NCBI RefSeq assembly: GCF_001578945.1
Contig: NZ_KQ969550.1
Span: 272,301 to 323,529 of the forward strand
Length of the DNA stretch: 51,229 nucleotides
Reading direction: 5' to 3'
Source: Streptococcus oralis
GTDB taxonomy: Bacteria; Bacillota; Bacilli; Lactobacillales; Streptococcaceae
How positions within the stretch are numbered: position 1 is the first letter of the stretch; every line of letters begins with the position of its first letter. The position numbers were made by a program, and so were the translations under genes. Shown piece after piece: positions 34,634 through 45,503 of the stretch. Under the pieces are notes generated by a model. That model ran no database searches. It worked only from the letters and a program-made list of their open reading frames with translations, and was not told the DNA's origin.

Positions 34634-35536
34634 TTATTCGTTTATGAAAATAAATGGGTAGGATGGATCAATTCTATTAAATACACCATCTAAATAATAT
34701 TTATACTTTCTTTTAGAACAATCCCTTCTCGATAAACAATGATAAAGTTGTTGCATGAATAAATAGATCAAGAAAACAGTATACCTTAGTTTACTATTTA
34801 CATTTCTACGAACAAATACAACTCTATTTCTCGCCATTAAATATTCTTGAAGTCCATTAACCGCTTTTATAGAGACCGAACCTTTATGATAAACATAACT
34901 TTGAGTAAGACATATATTCTTATATCCTAATTTTTTAGCTCCATAACACCATTCAGTTTCCTCATAAAATAGAAAATAGCTTTCAGGTATATATCCAATA
35001 ATTTTCAAGATAGAGGTTTTGAACATCAAACACGCTCCCCCAATATAGTCACTTTCGATTTTAGAAGGAAGTTTGTCTCTCTGAGCACCATGATTTTTTA
35101 AAGTTACAATTCCTCTATTAATAAAAATATCACCACCTGTAGATTGCACCAAGTTATTATTTTTATATTCAACTAACACTGGACTAACAAAAGCAACAGA
35201 GGAATTATCTTCTAGTTCTCGTTTACACGATTCCAAAAAATCAACCTCAATTAGTGTATCGTTGTTTAATATACAAATGTAATCATATCCATTATCCTCA
35301 GCATACTTTATTCCAATATTGTTTCCATTCGCATATCCTCTATTTTCTAGACTAGTGATAATCTTAATAGGGGATAGCGCCCTGGATAACTCTTTGACAC
35401 TATCATTAACCGAATTATTATCTACAATCACGATGTCATACTCATTTGATTTTATAGTACTTCTCAAACTTTGTACACATTCAATCGTATCTTCATAATT
35501 ATTATAATTGAGAATAACTATACATACTTTATCCAT
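34634..35536 (-). CDS. GT2-family glycosyltransferase, rhamnosyltransferase-like
   Basis: A 300-residue GT-A enzyme. Seen: the N-terminal VCIVILNYNNYEDTIEC, the nucleotide-binding VDNNSVNDS, the N-N-D metal-binding segment (CILNNDTLIEVDF), and the acceptor/catalytic segment YFLFYEETEWCYGAKKLGY. This pattern is that of bacterial rhamnosyltransferases of the WbbL/RgpF type, which fits the dTDP-rhamnose genes in the same operon. The donor assignment is an inference. It lies 7 nt downstream of wzy, and a 98-nt gap separates it from the HAD gene. Low GC, like its neighbours. Confidence 0.8.
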   Translation of the reverse strand: MDKVCIVILNYNNYEDTIECVQSLRSTIKSNEYDIVIVDNNSVNDSVKELSRALSPIKIITSLENRGYANGNNIGIKYAEDNGYDYICILNNDTLIEVDFLESCKRELEDNSSVAFVSPVLVEYKNNNLVQSTGGDIFINRGIVTLKNHGAQRDKLPSKIESDYIGGACLMFKTSILKIIGYIPESYFLFYEETEWCYGAKKLGYKNICLTQSYVYHKGSVSIKAVNGLQEYLMARNRVVFVRRNVNSKLRYTVFLIYLFMQQLYHCLSRRDCSKRKYKYYLDGVFNRIDPSYPFIFINE

Positions 35537-35543
35537 TATACAC

Positions 35544-36788
35544 CTAATTTTCTATGTCATTTTTTAGCCTATAGTCATAGTAGAATATTAATGCAAGAAC
35601 AATTGCCAATGAGAAACTTCTCTGCGCTCCAAAGATATTTAAAGAAATTGAAGTAATTATTAAATTAGTTAAGAGTGCAATAAAAAAGGCTCGGTCAACT
35701 CTATATTTATCATTTGACATTCTTAGAATTAAATTGATTATTTTATAAAATATATAACCATACATAAAAATTGCGGCCACACCAAATTGAACAAACAACT
35801 CTAAAAAACCTAAATCATCTAGGTACATCTTAACAGCACCTGGCCCAGCCAAAATAAAATTACTATTTATATTACTTGATGTTAGAATTCCAACCCCAAG
35901 TTTCCATACATCATTAGCTAATAAACCAAGATAGTATTTCAACTCCCAGTATCTAAATCCTAACCCCATATCAAATGATCCAGTATCTATATTTAAATAC
36001 ACTTTAATATAGTCCAATCCACCTCCATAAACGAATACTATAATTACAGTTATAAAACTTAAAGAGGTGAGCAATCTAGAAGTTCTTCTAGAATATACAA
36101 ACATGAGAAAAATTGAAATCAAAACAGAAACCAATAGCATTCTTGTCTGATTTACAAATGTTATATACATTAATATCAAGAACAAATAATAAAAGTATTT
36201 CCTATTTCCAAATTTAAAATAGAAAAAAGCGGAGATTAGCAAACCTATTATAATTAATGGCGTTCCATCTATTCGTACCGAAAATTCATTTCTATACCAC
36301 AAATCTCCGAATTCTCTTAAAATAGATGGAAATAGTTCAACTTGAAATAATGTATATAAAAACCAAGTGAATGCTCTAATCCCAAGAGAAAACATAAAAA
36401 TATTGAGTGTATTATCTAAAATTTTTCTCATGTTTTCTTGTTTGTTTTTAAAAAGGTAAATCAATACAAAAAATAGAAAAATCCATATATATTGCCTAGA
36501 TGCCAAAAAAATATTACTCACACTGTAATTATAAAGAGTTTTAGCTCTTAAGATCTCATATATAATACATATAAATAAAAAAGTACCATAGATAAAAGCA
36601 GATTTAGAAATTCTTTTAGCATTAACAATCAGTATAGGAATCATTAAAAATAAGAGTGCAATAGATAAAATAGTTAATAAGTTTCTGTGCCAATATAAGT
36701 TAAGGGCAAACATAAGAAACATTCCCACTGATAGCATCACTGTAAAATAGTATAGAATCTCTATAAATTCAAACTTCTGTCTCTTCAT
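35544..36788 (-). CDS. wzy: Wzy-type capsule polymerase
   Basis: A 414-residue integral membrane protein with about 10-12 hydrophobic segments and a larger extracellular loop before the last helices (around FDMGLGFRYWELKYYLGLLAND), the layout of O-antigen/capsule polymerases. No sequence motif is diagnostic, so the call rests on topology, length, and its place among glycosyltransferases in a Wzx/Wzy operon with no other candidate polymerase. It polymerises undecaprenyl-linked repeat units at the outer face of the membrane. Strongly AT-rich. It lies 18 nt after the upstream GT4-like gene. Confidence 0.82.
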   Translation of the reverse strand: MKRQKFEFIEILYYFTVMLSVGMFLMFALNLYWHRNLLTILSIALLFLMIPILIVNAKRISKSAFIYGTFLFICIIYEILRAKTLYNYSVSNIFLASRQYIWIFLFFVLIYLFKNKQENMRKILDNTLNIFMFSLGIRAFTWFLYTLFQVELFPSILREFGDLWYRNEFSVRIDGTPLIIIGLLISAFFYFKFGNRKYFYYLFLILMYITFVNQTRMLLVSVLISIFLMFVYSRRTSRLLTSLSFITVIIVFVYGGGLDYIKVYLNIDTGSFDMGLGFRYWELKYYLGLLANDVWKLGVGILTSSNINSNFILAGPGAVKMYLDDLGFLELFVQFGVAAIFMYGYIFYKIINLILRMSNDKYRVDRAFFIALLTNLIITSISLNIFGAQRSFSLAIVLALIFYYDYRLKNDIEN

Positions 36789-36806
36789 TCATCTCTCCAC
36801 AAAAAA

Positions 36807-37904
36807 TTACAATTGATTAATCAACTGATGAATCATCTCCGCTCTTTTTTCCCAAGTATTACTTTTCAAAAAATCTTCTCTAGCTATACTGTCATATTTC
36901 AAATTATTATTTTCAATCAATTGCACCAGATTCATTTGGTAATCTGAATAATTTGAATACATGTATACAAATGGTTCAAATCTCAGAATTTCCTTATAAC
37001 ATACCGTAAGTATATTTTTGTTAAAGTTAATATATTCATACAACTTGACTGGATCCACTGCTTCAACAATATCATTAATTTGAAACGGCATAATAAGAAC
37101 ATCTGCATTCTCAATATACTGATAAATCTTCTCGTGTGGTACACTTCCTAAATAATGAATTCTATCATGTTCAGGAATAACAGCTTTACTAATCGGACCA
37201 ATCAACTTATATTCAATATTATCAAAATCTTCTAAACTTCGTAAAATGATATCAAAATCAAACCAATGACTGATAGTGCCAACATATGCAAGTACAAGCT
37301 TTTGGTTATTCTTTTTATGCTGAGTAGGAATGCTTAAGATTTTACCATTATAACCATTTCTAACCACCACTATTTTATCAACCTGTTCTTCCAAGTTATA
37401 ATCAGAAATAATATTTCCTCTTAATTTCTCACTCGAAACCAAGATTAAATTAGCTCTATTGACCAGTTTCTCTTCTAAATCTTTTAATCGCTGGCGTTCC
37501 TCTCTATCCTCTATAAAAGCCACATGATAATCCATACAATCATATATTATTTTTTGTTCTGAATTGTCTACAAGAGATGCAAACTGCATTGGATTTGTCA
37601 AATATACATATTCTGGTTTAAAGGTCTTAACTTTTCTTCGAATTTTCCAAGCAACAATTTTATCATTCAGTTGCTTTAGTTTAGGTGACCTATTAACAAA
37701 AGGTAGGGCATAAATACGTGATATATTTGTAATGTTAGTATTTCTATCCTCAGTCAACCCTTTTCTATTATACCAATAGCGATACAGAACTAGTATCTCA
37801 TAAAAATTAGATAAGCTTTCTGCAATAAATTGTGGACGCTGTTTTATCCAATTCCAATCAACATTTGTCACATATAAAATTTTTTTCATCATTTTTTTAT
37901 TCAT
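36807..37904 (-). CDS. GT4/GT1-like glycosyltransferase (GT-B fold)
   Basis: A 365-residue glycosyltransferase of the GT-B fold. Seen: the N-terminal ILYVTNVDWNWIKQRPQFIAESLS, a central KLVLAYVGTISHWFD strand marking the second Rossmann domain, and the donor-binding segment DVLIMPFQINDIVEAVDPVKLYEYI with the P-K-YEY pattern. The N-terminus resembles TuaH-type enzymes. Donor sugar unknown. No strong ribosome-binding site is seen; the start lies 9 nt after the upstream stop codon, so translation is probably coupled. A start at the in-frame ATG five codons on is equally possible. AT-rich. Confidence 0.8.
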   Translation of the reverse strand: MNKKMMKKILYVTNVDWNWIKQRPQFIAESLSNFYEILVLYRYWYNRKGLTEDRNTNITNISRIYALPFVNRSPKLKQLNDKIVAWKIRRKVKTFKPEYVYLTNPMQFASLVDNSEQKIIYDCMDYHVAFIEDREERQRLKDLEEKLVNRANLILVSSEKLRGNIISDYNLEEQVDKIVVVRNGYNGKILSIPTQHKKNNQKLVLAYVGTISHWFDFDIILRSLEDFDNIEYKLIGPISKAVIPEHDRIHYLGSVPHEKIYQYIENADVLIMPFQINDIVEAVDPVKLYEYINFNKNILTVCYKEILRFEPFVYMYSNYSDYQMNLVQLIENNNLKYDSIAREDFLKSNTWEKRAEMIHQLINQL

Positions 37905-37913
37905 TTTTAATAA

Positions 37914-38795
37914 TTACCGACTAATTTTATTTTTCTCCATTAAAGTTAAAAAATAACTAGTGGATTCAAAGTTGCATTTGTTTGAAAATAAAGTTTTTTC
38001 TACTAAGTTTGTATAAACCTGATTAGTTGCAACATTCTGATGGTGCAATACCTTAATCTTCGGTGTGTAAATTCTCTTGTATCCTTTTAATTCAGCTTCA
38101 TAATCTAATATCTCTGTTTCATAGTAGAAGAAGGTGTTAGGGTTAAAAGCATACTCCTCTTTTTCGATAAAATCTCTTGAATATACAATAAACGAACCAT
38201 GAAGAATTGGGTTTTCTACCTGTTTTCTATAGTCTACTGATCCTTTTTTACGTCTATTTTGATAGATTGCTGTTCGAAGAGCTTTACTAGCTTTCAACCA
38301 ACATTTGATTTTTAAAACTAGACTAACTTGGCTCCCTTTTTTAAATTTTTCATTTAGAGTTTTAACTTCTTCATAAGTATAATGTGTCAACCGTTTTGGG
38401 TTTTGGTGAAGTTGATAAGTAGTCGAGAAGATATCTGGCCCAAGCAAATGGAATTTCTCCTCACGATAGATATCTGTCACGATTTTTTCAAAATCTTCTG
38501 TTTCTATCTCAATATCGTTATTCATGATAACCATGAAATCGGGGTTATACTTTTCCTTAGCAAATTGATAAGCTACATTATTTCCACGAGCAAAACCAGT
38601 ATTTTCATGATTAATCAATACATCAATCTCTGAATCCGACTCATAAAGCTCTTGTAGTTTTTCACCCGTACCATTATTAGAAAAATTATCAATAATGATT
38701 ATCTGTTTTGAATTGGAATTCGCTTCCTTTATTGATTTAACACAAGAAATAGTTTCCTCTAATACTTTGTAATGCAAAATAATATAACAAAACAA
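37914..38795 (-). CDS. GT2-family glycosyltransferase (TTG start)
   Basis: A 293-residue GT-A enzyme with VSIKEANSNS-type N-terminal context, nucleotide-binding IIIDNFSNNGTGEKL, the MVIMNNDIEIE metal site, and a late NTFFYYETEILDYEAELKGY acceptor segment. The start codon appears to be TTG: AGGAGG lies 8 nt upstream of TTG at 38795-38793 and overlaps the end of the licD-like gene, while no ATG fits. It may transfer a second rhamnose or another side-chain sugar. The donor cannot be assigned from sequence. AT-rich. Confidence 0.82.
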   Translation of the reverse strand: MFCYIILHYKVLEETISCVKSIKEANSNSKQIIIIDNFSNNGTGEKLQELYESDSEIDVLINHENTGFARGNNVAYQFAKEKYNPDFMVIMNNDIEIETEDFEKIVTDIYREEKFHLLGPDIFSTTYQLHQNPKRLTHYTYEEVKTLNEKFKKGSQVSLVLKIKCWLKASKALRTAIYQNRRKKGSVDYRKQVENPILHGSFIVYSRDFIEKEEYAFNPNTFFYYETEILDYEAELKGYKRIYTPKIKVLHHQNVATNQVYTNLVEKTLFSNKCNFESTSYFLTLMEKNKISR

Positions 38796-38796
38796 A

Positions 38797-39621
38797 TTAT
38801 TGTCCTCCTAAATGCGATTTCTTTTCATCATCACTAGGCTCTTCGTGAAGATAGTTTTCCCCATAAAGTCTTTTCAAGTAGCGATCATACTCCGTTGGAA
38901 CTTTAAAGAAGGTATCCTCAAAAGGCTTCTCTACTCCTTCTCCCCAAATCTCTACTGGCATAACTTCTTTAGCAAATAAAGAAGCATTGATAGTTCCAGC
39001 ATACCTCTGCTTTTTCCAATCATACTTTTTATAGAGATTATCCAAGCGTCTATAAACAGAATTTTGAGGAAATAGTTTTGCAAATCCTAGCTTTTTAAAG
39101 AAACCGATGATTAGTTTTTGCTTAACGGAATGCATATCCACATGGTCTCCAACATAAGTAGTTCCTAAACTTGCTAAAAAACGATACCAGTATACTTTAC
39201 CGAAGTAAAGCTTTCTTGAAAATGAATGATTTGGGGCACCATCCAAAGGAATGATATCAATCAAATGCAGGCCTAAATTGGTATTTCGTGGCAAGCCCAA
39301 ACGTTTCCGTTCATCTTCTAAAAGGAATAAGCGAGGAAAGTAGCAATGTAAAGTATCGCAATATTGATAAGCAAGAACCTGATATTTGCCTGCGATAATT
39401 CTACCCTTAAAGATACCTGGAAGTTTATCGTAGCCTTCACGGGGCACAGCAATATCCATGTCATCATCCCATGGAATAAAGCCATCATATTTGACTGCCC
39501 CAAGTACACTACCCCCACGAAGGAAGAAATCTATTTTGTTCTCTTTACAAATTTTTTGAAACTCTTTTATAGCATCCAATTCAACTTTCTGAATCAATTT
39601 AACCATTTCTGTTTGGTTCAA
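38797..39621 (-). CDS. LicD-family phosphotransferase (TTG start)
   Basis: A 274-residue LicD-family protein. Seen: the signature FFLRGGSVLGAVKYDGFIPWDDDMDIAVPR, with the W-D-D-D-M-D metal/nucleotide-binding cluster. LicD proteins move a phosphorylated group (phosphocholine or sugar phosphate) onto glycans, so a phosphodiester in the repeat unit is expected. The start is TTG, overlapping the stop of the upstream WecG-type gene as TTGA and preceded by AAAGGGG; an internal ATG five codons on would also work. No choline-activation gene (licC) lies in the window, so the transferred group is open. Third among the capsule-specific genes. Confidence 0.85.
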   Translation of the reverse strand: MNQTEMVKLIQKVELDAIKEFQKICKENKIDFFLRGGSVLGAVKYDGFIPWDDDMDIAVPREGYDKLPGIFKGRIIAGKYQVLAYQYCDTLHCYFPRLFLLEDERKRLGLPRNTNLGLHLIDIIPLDGAPNHSFSRKLYFGKVYWYRFLASLGTTYVGDHVDMHSVKQKLIIGFFKKLGFAKLFPQNSVYRRLDNLYKKYDWKKQRYAGTINASLFAKEVMPVEIWGEGVEKPFEDTFFKVPTEYDRYLKRLYGENYLHEEPSDDEKKSHLGGQ

Positions 39622-40361
39622 AATTTATATCCCCTTTTCGCTCTTAAGACTTTTCTTATAAATGAAATATTCCCTACAAAATAACGCTTAAAAAGGCGTT
39701 TAGGTTCATTAGCTACACGGAATAACCATTCCAGATTCAATTTTTGCATCCATAATGGCGCTCGTTTGATGTGCCCTGATAATACATCAAAACTGCCACC
39801 AACACCCATAAAAACAGCATTAATTCCATTATCCATGAATGATTGGATAATATATTCTTTCTTAGGAGAAGTAATCCCTACAAACACAAAATCTGGTTTT
39901 CTATCTTTAATATCTTCCTGAATCTTTTCTTCATCTTCAGGTGAAAAATATCCATTTCTATAACCAACAACATCAAGATCAGGATATCTTTGTTTAAAAG
40001 CTTTTAGCATATCTTGCAAAATTACTTCTTTGGCTCCAAAAAAGTAAACTGAGTATCCTTTTTTATTTGATAACTCTAGCAAATTTTGCATCAAATCTAT
40101 ACCAGCTACTCGTTCAGGGACAGGCGCTCCTAAAAACTTACTCGCTAAAACCACTGAAGCACCGTCGGCATTAATTATTCCTGATTCATTAACGATTTTT
40201 TTAATTTTCTCATCTTCATGGCACTGATTAATTTTATCCGCGTTAACTCCCATCAAGTGCAAAGGATGCTTCTTTAAAACATACTGTTCAACAGCATCCA
40301 CTGTTTCTTTCATCGTTAATGGATCAATAGTAATTCCTAATATTTGGATTCTCTCATTCAT
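39618..40361 (-). CDS. WecG/TagA/CpsF-family glycosyltransferase, probable ManNAc transferase
   Basis: A 247-residue GT26 enzyme. Seen: the N-terminal ILGITIDPLTMKE, the signature INADGASVVLASKFLGAPVPERVAGIDLMQ, and FVGITSPKKEYII. GT26 members add ManNAc or ManNAcA to the first lipid-linked sugar (TagA, WecG). An mnaA gene in the same operon supplies UDP-ManNAc, so transfer of ManNAc to the Glc-P-undecaprenol made by WchA is the simplest reading; from memory this is the role of WchO in pneumococcal serogroups 9 and 19. It starts 5 nt after wchA and overlaps the licD-like gene by 4 nt. Confidence 0.88.
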   Translation of the reverse strand: MNERIQILGITIDPLTMKETVDAVEQYVLKKHPLHLMGVNADKINQCHEDEKIKKIVNESGIINADGASVVLASKFLGAPVPERVAGIDLMQNLLELSNKKGYSVYFFGAKEVILQDMLKAFKQRYPDLDVVGYRNGYFSPEDEEKIQEDIKDRKPDFVFVGITSPKKEYIIQSFMDNGINAVFMGVGGSFDVLSGHIKRAPLWMQKLNLEWLFRVANEPKRLFKRYFVGNISFIRKVLRAKRGYKF

Positions 40362-40366
40362 ATGAA

Positions 40367-41734
40367 CTACTTCGCTCCATCTCTCATAAATACTACTTTA
40401 ACTGTCTTCAATAAAATTTCAATATCTTTCCAAATTGTCCAATCGTCTATATAGGTCACATCTAATTTGACAACTTCATCGAAATTCTTGATCTCACTTC
40501 GTCCGCTGACTTGCCAGAGACCTGTTATGCCAGGTTTAAAACTTAGACGACGTTTTTGTTCTGGGGTATAGTGTTCATACTCGTCCACTGTTGGTGGTCG
40601 TGTACCAACCAAACTCATATCTCCCTTTAGAACATTATAAAACTGTGGCAACTCGTCCAGGCTAGTCTTCCTTATAAAACGACCAATTTTCGTGATACGC
40701 GGATCATCGTCCACCTTAAACATTCCACCCTGCATGGTATTTTGTTCCATGAGCTCTCTTTTTTTCTCCTCAGCATCTACACACATAGAGCGAAACTTAT
40801 AAAAAGTGAAATGGCGACCATTTTTTCCAATACGCGTCTGAGCAAAAATAGCAGAGCCCCCATCCTTTCGAATCAAAGGAACCAGTACAACACTGACTAG
40901 ACCACATAGTATCAGCCCTACTAGAGAACCGATAATATCAATAATCCGTTTAGCAACCACGTGGCTAGTCTTATAAAATGTTGTAGAAAAAGTCACAACG
41001 TTTAATCCTGCCATCTCACGGATTTGCTTGTTACGTGCCAAACTACGATCAAAAGCATTTAGATTGACTGTTACATCAATTCCCATCGTTTCAAACTGAG
41101 AGATAAGCTCTCCAATATTGTATTTTTCACTTGGAAGATTGATAAAGACTTCATCGACCACCTCATGAGTCGCAAAGTCTACTATCTCCTCCTCTGCTAC
41201 TACCTTTAAAGAATTATGCTGAAAATCTGGTTTGTCTAAAACACTGACAGCTACCAACTCCCCAACAACCTCATTTGATTCTATTAGTCTATCCAGTACC
41301 TTTTCGACACGAGAAGTTGCTGTAAGTAGGAAAATTTTTTTACTTCCTTTAAAATTGGGATAAGCTCGCTTCCAATACCACTTGATAAATAGATTTAGCA
41401 CATAGACTAAAAGAGCATGTAATGTGAGGAAGTAAATCATGCCTCTTCTGGAAATACTAAAGCGATCTTCTAAGAAAAAATTAGAAATACTAATCGCTAG
41501 AGCAAAGAATAGGATATATTTCAATGTCTGGACAAACTCGATCCAATATCCCCTTTTAAAGAAATCCTGTCCATAATCGCTGATATAAAAGACAAAATAG
41601 TGGAGGATATAAAGTACAATAGCTGTTGTTGAAACAATCTCCGTTTCTCTCACAGCACTAAGCGGATAAGTCAATAAAATAACAAGAAAGCTCTGGATTA
41701 TGGCCAATGAAAGTTTTACTACTTTTCCATCCAT
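40367..41734 (-). CDS. wchA: Undecaprenyl-phosphate glucose phosphotransferase CpsE/WchA
   Basis: A 455-residue polyisoprenyl-phosphate hexose-1-phosphate transferase that starts the repeat unit by putting glucose 1-phosphate on undecaprenyl phosphate. It has about five membrane segments (four N-terminal, one near residue 265), a cytoplasmic Rossmann-like middle, and a C-terminal bacterial sugar transferase domain with FYKFRSMCVDAEEK, SLDELPQFYNVLKGDMSLVGTRPP and KPGITGLWQVSGRS. The sequence is very close to pneumococcal WchA as I know it, so glucose is the probable first sugar. It follows cpsD by 15 nt. Confidence 0.95.
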   Translation of the reverse strand: MDGKVVKLSLAIIQSFLVILLTYPLSAVRETEIVSTTAIVLYILHYFVFYISDYGQDFFKRGYWIEFVQTLKYILFFALAISISNFFLEDRFSISRRGMIYFLTLHALLVYVLNLFIKWYWKRAYPNFKGSKKIFLLTATSRVEKVLDRLIESNEVVGELVAVSVLDKPDFQHNSLKVVAEEEIVDFATHEVVDEVFINLPSEKYNIGELISQFETMGIDVTVNLNAFDRSLARNKQIREMAGLNVVTFSTTFYKTSHVVAKRIIDIIGSLVGLILCGLVSVVLVPLIRKDGGSAIFAQTRIGKNGRHFTFYKFRSMCVDAEEKKRELMEQNTMQGGMFKVDDDPRITKIGRFIRKTSLDELPQFYNVLKGDMSLVGTRPPTVDEYEHYTPEQKRRLSFKPGITGLWQVSGRSEIKNFDEVVKLDVTYIDDWTIWKDIEILLKTVKVVFMRDGAK

Positions 41735-41749
41735 CTCTATCTCCTCAAC

Positions 41750-42424
41750 CTATTTCTTCCCATAATCTCCATAAGAACCGTGTTTGTCTACTGAAGTATC
41801 GAATTTATTTAACACGATCCCTAAAAACGGCTTCTTAGTTTGTTCCAACTGTTCTTTTGCTTTTTGAATATCCCGTCGATTTGTTTCACCTGCTGCTGTT
41901 ACTAAAATAGAAGCATCGCATTTCCGCGTAATGATAGCCGCATCAATGACGACACCGACCGGAGCAGTATCCACGATGATGTAGTCAAAATATTTACGCA
42001 AGGTTTCAAGCATCGTACTGAAATTCTTACTTTGAAGAAGCGCTGTCGGATTTGGTGATACAGAGCCAGCCTGAACCACAAAGAGATTTTCGATATTGGT
42101 ATCACAAAGCCCTTGTGACAGGTCTGTAGTTCCTGATAAAAATTCTGTCAGACCTGTAATTTTATCTCTTGTTTTAAAAACACCTGACATAACAGAATTA
42201 CGGATATCTCCATCAACCAGCAGTGTCTTGTAACCCGCACGCGCAAAAGCCCAAGCGATATTAGTGGAAGTCGTTGACTTTCCTTCTCCTGGTTTCACAG
42301 AAGTGATAGAAAATACTTTCAAATCATCTCCACTTAACTGTAGGTTCGTGCACAAAGCGTTATAATATTCCTCTGCCTTTTTCGCAAGCTCCAATTTTGC
42401 CTGTGAGATTTCTAACGTTGGCAT
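41750..42424 (-). CDS. cpsD: Capsule tyrosine autokinase CpsD (Wze)
   Basis: A 224-residue BY-kinase with Walker A TSVKPGEGKSTTSTN, Walker A' TLLVDGDIR and Walker B YIIVDTAPVG. It works with CpsC to control chain length and coordinate capsule synthesis with division. The C-terminal tail that becomes phosphorylated reads HGSYGDYGKK, giving only two tyrosines (Y218, Y221), while from memory pneumococcal CpsD has a longer run of YGX units. The kinase core is complete. The shorter cluster suggests fewer phosphorylation states. Confidence 0.95.
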   Translation of the reverse strand: MPTLEISQAKLELAKKAEEYYNALCTNLQLSGDDLKVFSITSVKPGEGKSTTSTNIAWAFARAGYKTLLVDGDIRNSVMSGVFKTRDKITGLTEFLSGTTDLSQGLCDTNIENLFVVQAGSVSPNPTALLQSKNFSTMLETLRKYFDYIIVDTAPVGVVIDAAIITRKCDASILVTAAGETNRRDIQKAKEQLEQTKKPFLGIVLNKFDTSVDKHGSYGDYGKK

Positions 42425-42433
42425 AACTTCCTC

Positions 42434-43126
42434 CTATTTCATTTTATCCAAATCTGGAACGACTCCTAAAAGTGGAATTTGCAGTACATCTTCGACATCT
42501 TCAGGACGTTTCACACGGGTATCGAGTAACTCAATCAAAAGAACAGTAATTACTGTTACGACGACTCCTCCAAGAAAACCAAACAAGGTGTTGCGTCGAA
42601 CATTTGGAGAAGAGGGAGTCGTAGCTGGTCGCGCTTCTTCAAGTGTCGTTACATCAGATACTCGCGTTACAGCGATGATCTTTTCTGCAGCAACTTCTCG
42701 TAGAGAATTAGCGATGCGACTGGCTTCCTCTGGTTGTTTATCCTTGACAGAGATTGAGACGATACGAGTGTCAGCTGGTACAGTCACTTGAACTTTGCTG
42801 GCTAACGTTTTTGCTGGCGTGTCTAATTTCAAATCGGTCGCAACCTTTTCCAATACATCCTGCGAAAGGATGATTTCGCGGTAGTCTTTTACCAGATAAG
42901 CTCCTGCCTGCAAGTCCTGATTTGTCAGTCCCGGCTTGTCTCCTTGATTGCGATTCACTACGTAAATACGCGTGGTACTCGTATATTCTGGCTTAACGAT
43001 AAAAGTGCTATATGCAAAAGCTCCCACACCTGTCACAAGTGCCACTAATAAAATAATTAGCTTTCGTTTCCACAAGGTTTTAAGTAATTGAAATACATCG
43101 ATTTCTATCGTATTTTGTTCTTTCAT
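42434..43126 (-). CDS. cpsC: Capsule chain-length regulator CpsC (Wzd)
   Basis: A 230-residue Wzz-family membrane protein with two membrane segments (about 18-40 and 178-200) around an extracellular domain. It ends in a short cytoplasmic tail ([12 protein letters not shown]) that activates CpsD. The sequence [14 protein letters not shown] and the [13 protein letters not shown] region are typical of pneumococcal-type CpsC. Of two adjacent ATGs the second (43126) is better spaced from GGAG. The gene lies 8 nt after cpsB and 9 nt before cpsD. Confidence 0.95.
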   Translation of the reverse strand: MKEQNTIEIDVFQLLKTLWKRKLIILLVALVTGVGAFAYSTFIVKPEYTSTTRIYVVNRNQGDKPGLTNQDLQAGAYLVKDYREIILSQDVLEKVATDLKLDTPAKTLASKVQVTVPADTRIVSISVKDKQPEEASRIANSLREVAAEKIIAVTRVSDVTTLEEARPATTPSSPNVRRNTLFGFLGGVVVTVITVLLIELLDTRVKRPEDVEDVLQIPLLGVVPDLDKMK

Positions 43127-43134
43127 CATTTCTC

Positions 43135-43866
43135 CTAAATTAGTTGATCCATTACAATTTTTCGAGGATTGTCTATAAAAAGTTCCTGAGCCTTCGCTTC
43201 TCCGTATTTTTGGGTAACAAGGTCATATGCTTCTGCCATATGAGGAGGTCTACCGTCTAGATTGTGCATATCACTTGCAATGACATGAACCAAATCCTGC
43301 TCTAAAAAATACTGAGCTCTTTTTTTCATGAATTTATAACGTTCTCCAAAAAGTTTGGGTTTGAGGATGTGTGAACTATTTACTTGCGTGTAACAGCCCA
43401 TATCGATCAGTTCTCGAACGCGTTTTTCATTATTTTCAAGAGCATCATAGCGCTCGATGTGGGCAATGACTGGAGTAATTCCCAACATCAAGATCTTGCT
43501 CAAGGCACTATGAATATCGCGATAAGGGGTGTTCATACTAAACTCTATCAAGGCATAACGACTATCATTGAGAGTTGGAACCCGCTTTTTTTCCAGCTTA
43601 TCCAGAACATCTGGTGTGTAGTAAATTTCAGCTCCATAAGCAATGACCAAGTCGCTCGCAACTTCCTTAGCTAGTTCCCGAACCTGAAGAAAGTTTTCTG
43701 CTATCTTCTCTTCCGGAGTTTCAAACATGCCCTTGCGACGGTGAGAGGTAGAGACAATGGTTCGTACCCCCTGTCTGTAGGCTTCTATCAAGAGAGACTT
43801 GCTTTCCTCTCTCGACTTGGGGCCATCATCTACATCAAAGACAATGTGCGAATGAATATCAATCAT
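43135..43866 (-). CDS. cpsB: Capsule tyrosine phosphatase CpsB (Wzh)
   Basis: A 243-residue PHP-domain, manganese-dependent phosphotyrosine phosphatase acting on CpsD. Seen: metal-binding motif [16 protein letters not shown], the STSHRR segment, [17 protein letters not shown] and [14 protein letters not shown], which together carry the conserved His/Asp ligands. The start is the ATG at 43866, one nt after the cpsA stop codon, giving the standard MIDIHSH terminus. A longer reading into cpsA is not supported. The cpsA-B-C-D order is the conserved start of streptococcal capsule operons. Confidence 0.96.
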   Translation of the reverse strand: MIDIHSHIVFDVDDGPKSREESKSLLIEAYRQGVRTIVSTSHRRKGMFETPEEKIAENFLQVRELAKEVASDLVIAYGAEIYYTPDVLDKLEKKRVPTLNDSRYALIEFSMNTPYRDIHSALSKILMLGITPVIAHIERYDALENNEKRVRELIDMGCYTQVNSSHILKPKLFGERYKFMKKRAQYFLEQDLVHVIASDMHNLDGRPPHMAEAYDLVTQKYGEAKAQELFIDNPRKIVMDQLI

Positions 43867-43867
43867 T

Positions 43868-45322
<1,455 letters not shown>

Positions 45323-45347
45323 CTATACTACTCTAATAATTAGAATA

Positions 45348-45356
45348 ATTATATCA
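45348..45356 (-). promoter_or_regulatory. Capsule operon promoter (extended -10)
   Basis: On the minus strand TG-A-TATAAT lies about 35 nt before the cpsA start codon. There is no convincing -35 at the right spacing (TAGAAT). It is the only good promoter seen ahead of the leftward operon cpsA-rmlB. Confidence 0.65.
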
Positions 45357-45461
45357 CAGAAATAGGATAAATTCTATTCATTTCCACAATTTCTAGCGTT
45401 TTCATTCTTTTTTCTTAATTATTTTTTTGAAGTTACAACTTTCAGCATTGAGAGTTTTGAC

Positions 45462-45498
45462 AAACAAAAACAAGATCTCTTGAAGAAAACCTTGTTTT
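45462..45498 (-). terminator. Terminator kept behind the ali pseudogene
   Basis: On the minus strand AAAACAAG and CTTGTTTT form a stem, followed by a T-rich run (TTTTTGTTTG). It lies a few bases after the original stop codon of the decayed ali-type gene and insulates the capsule promoter from upstream reading. Confidence 0.7.
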
Positions 45499-45503
45499 CG
45501 CTT

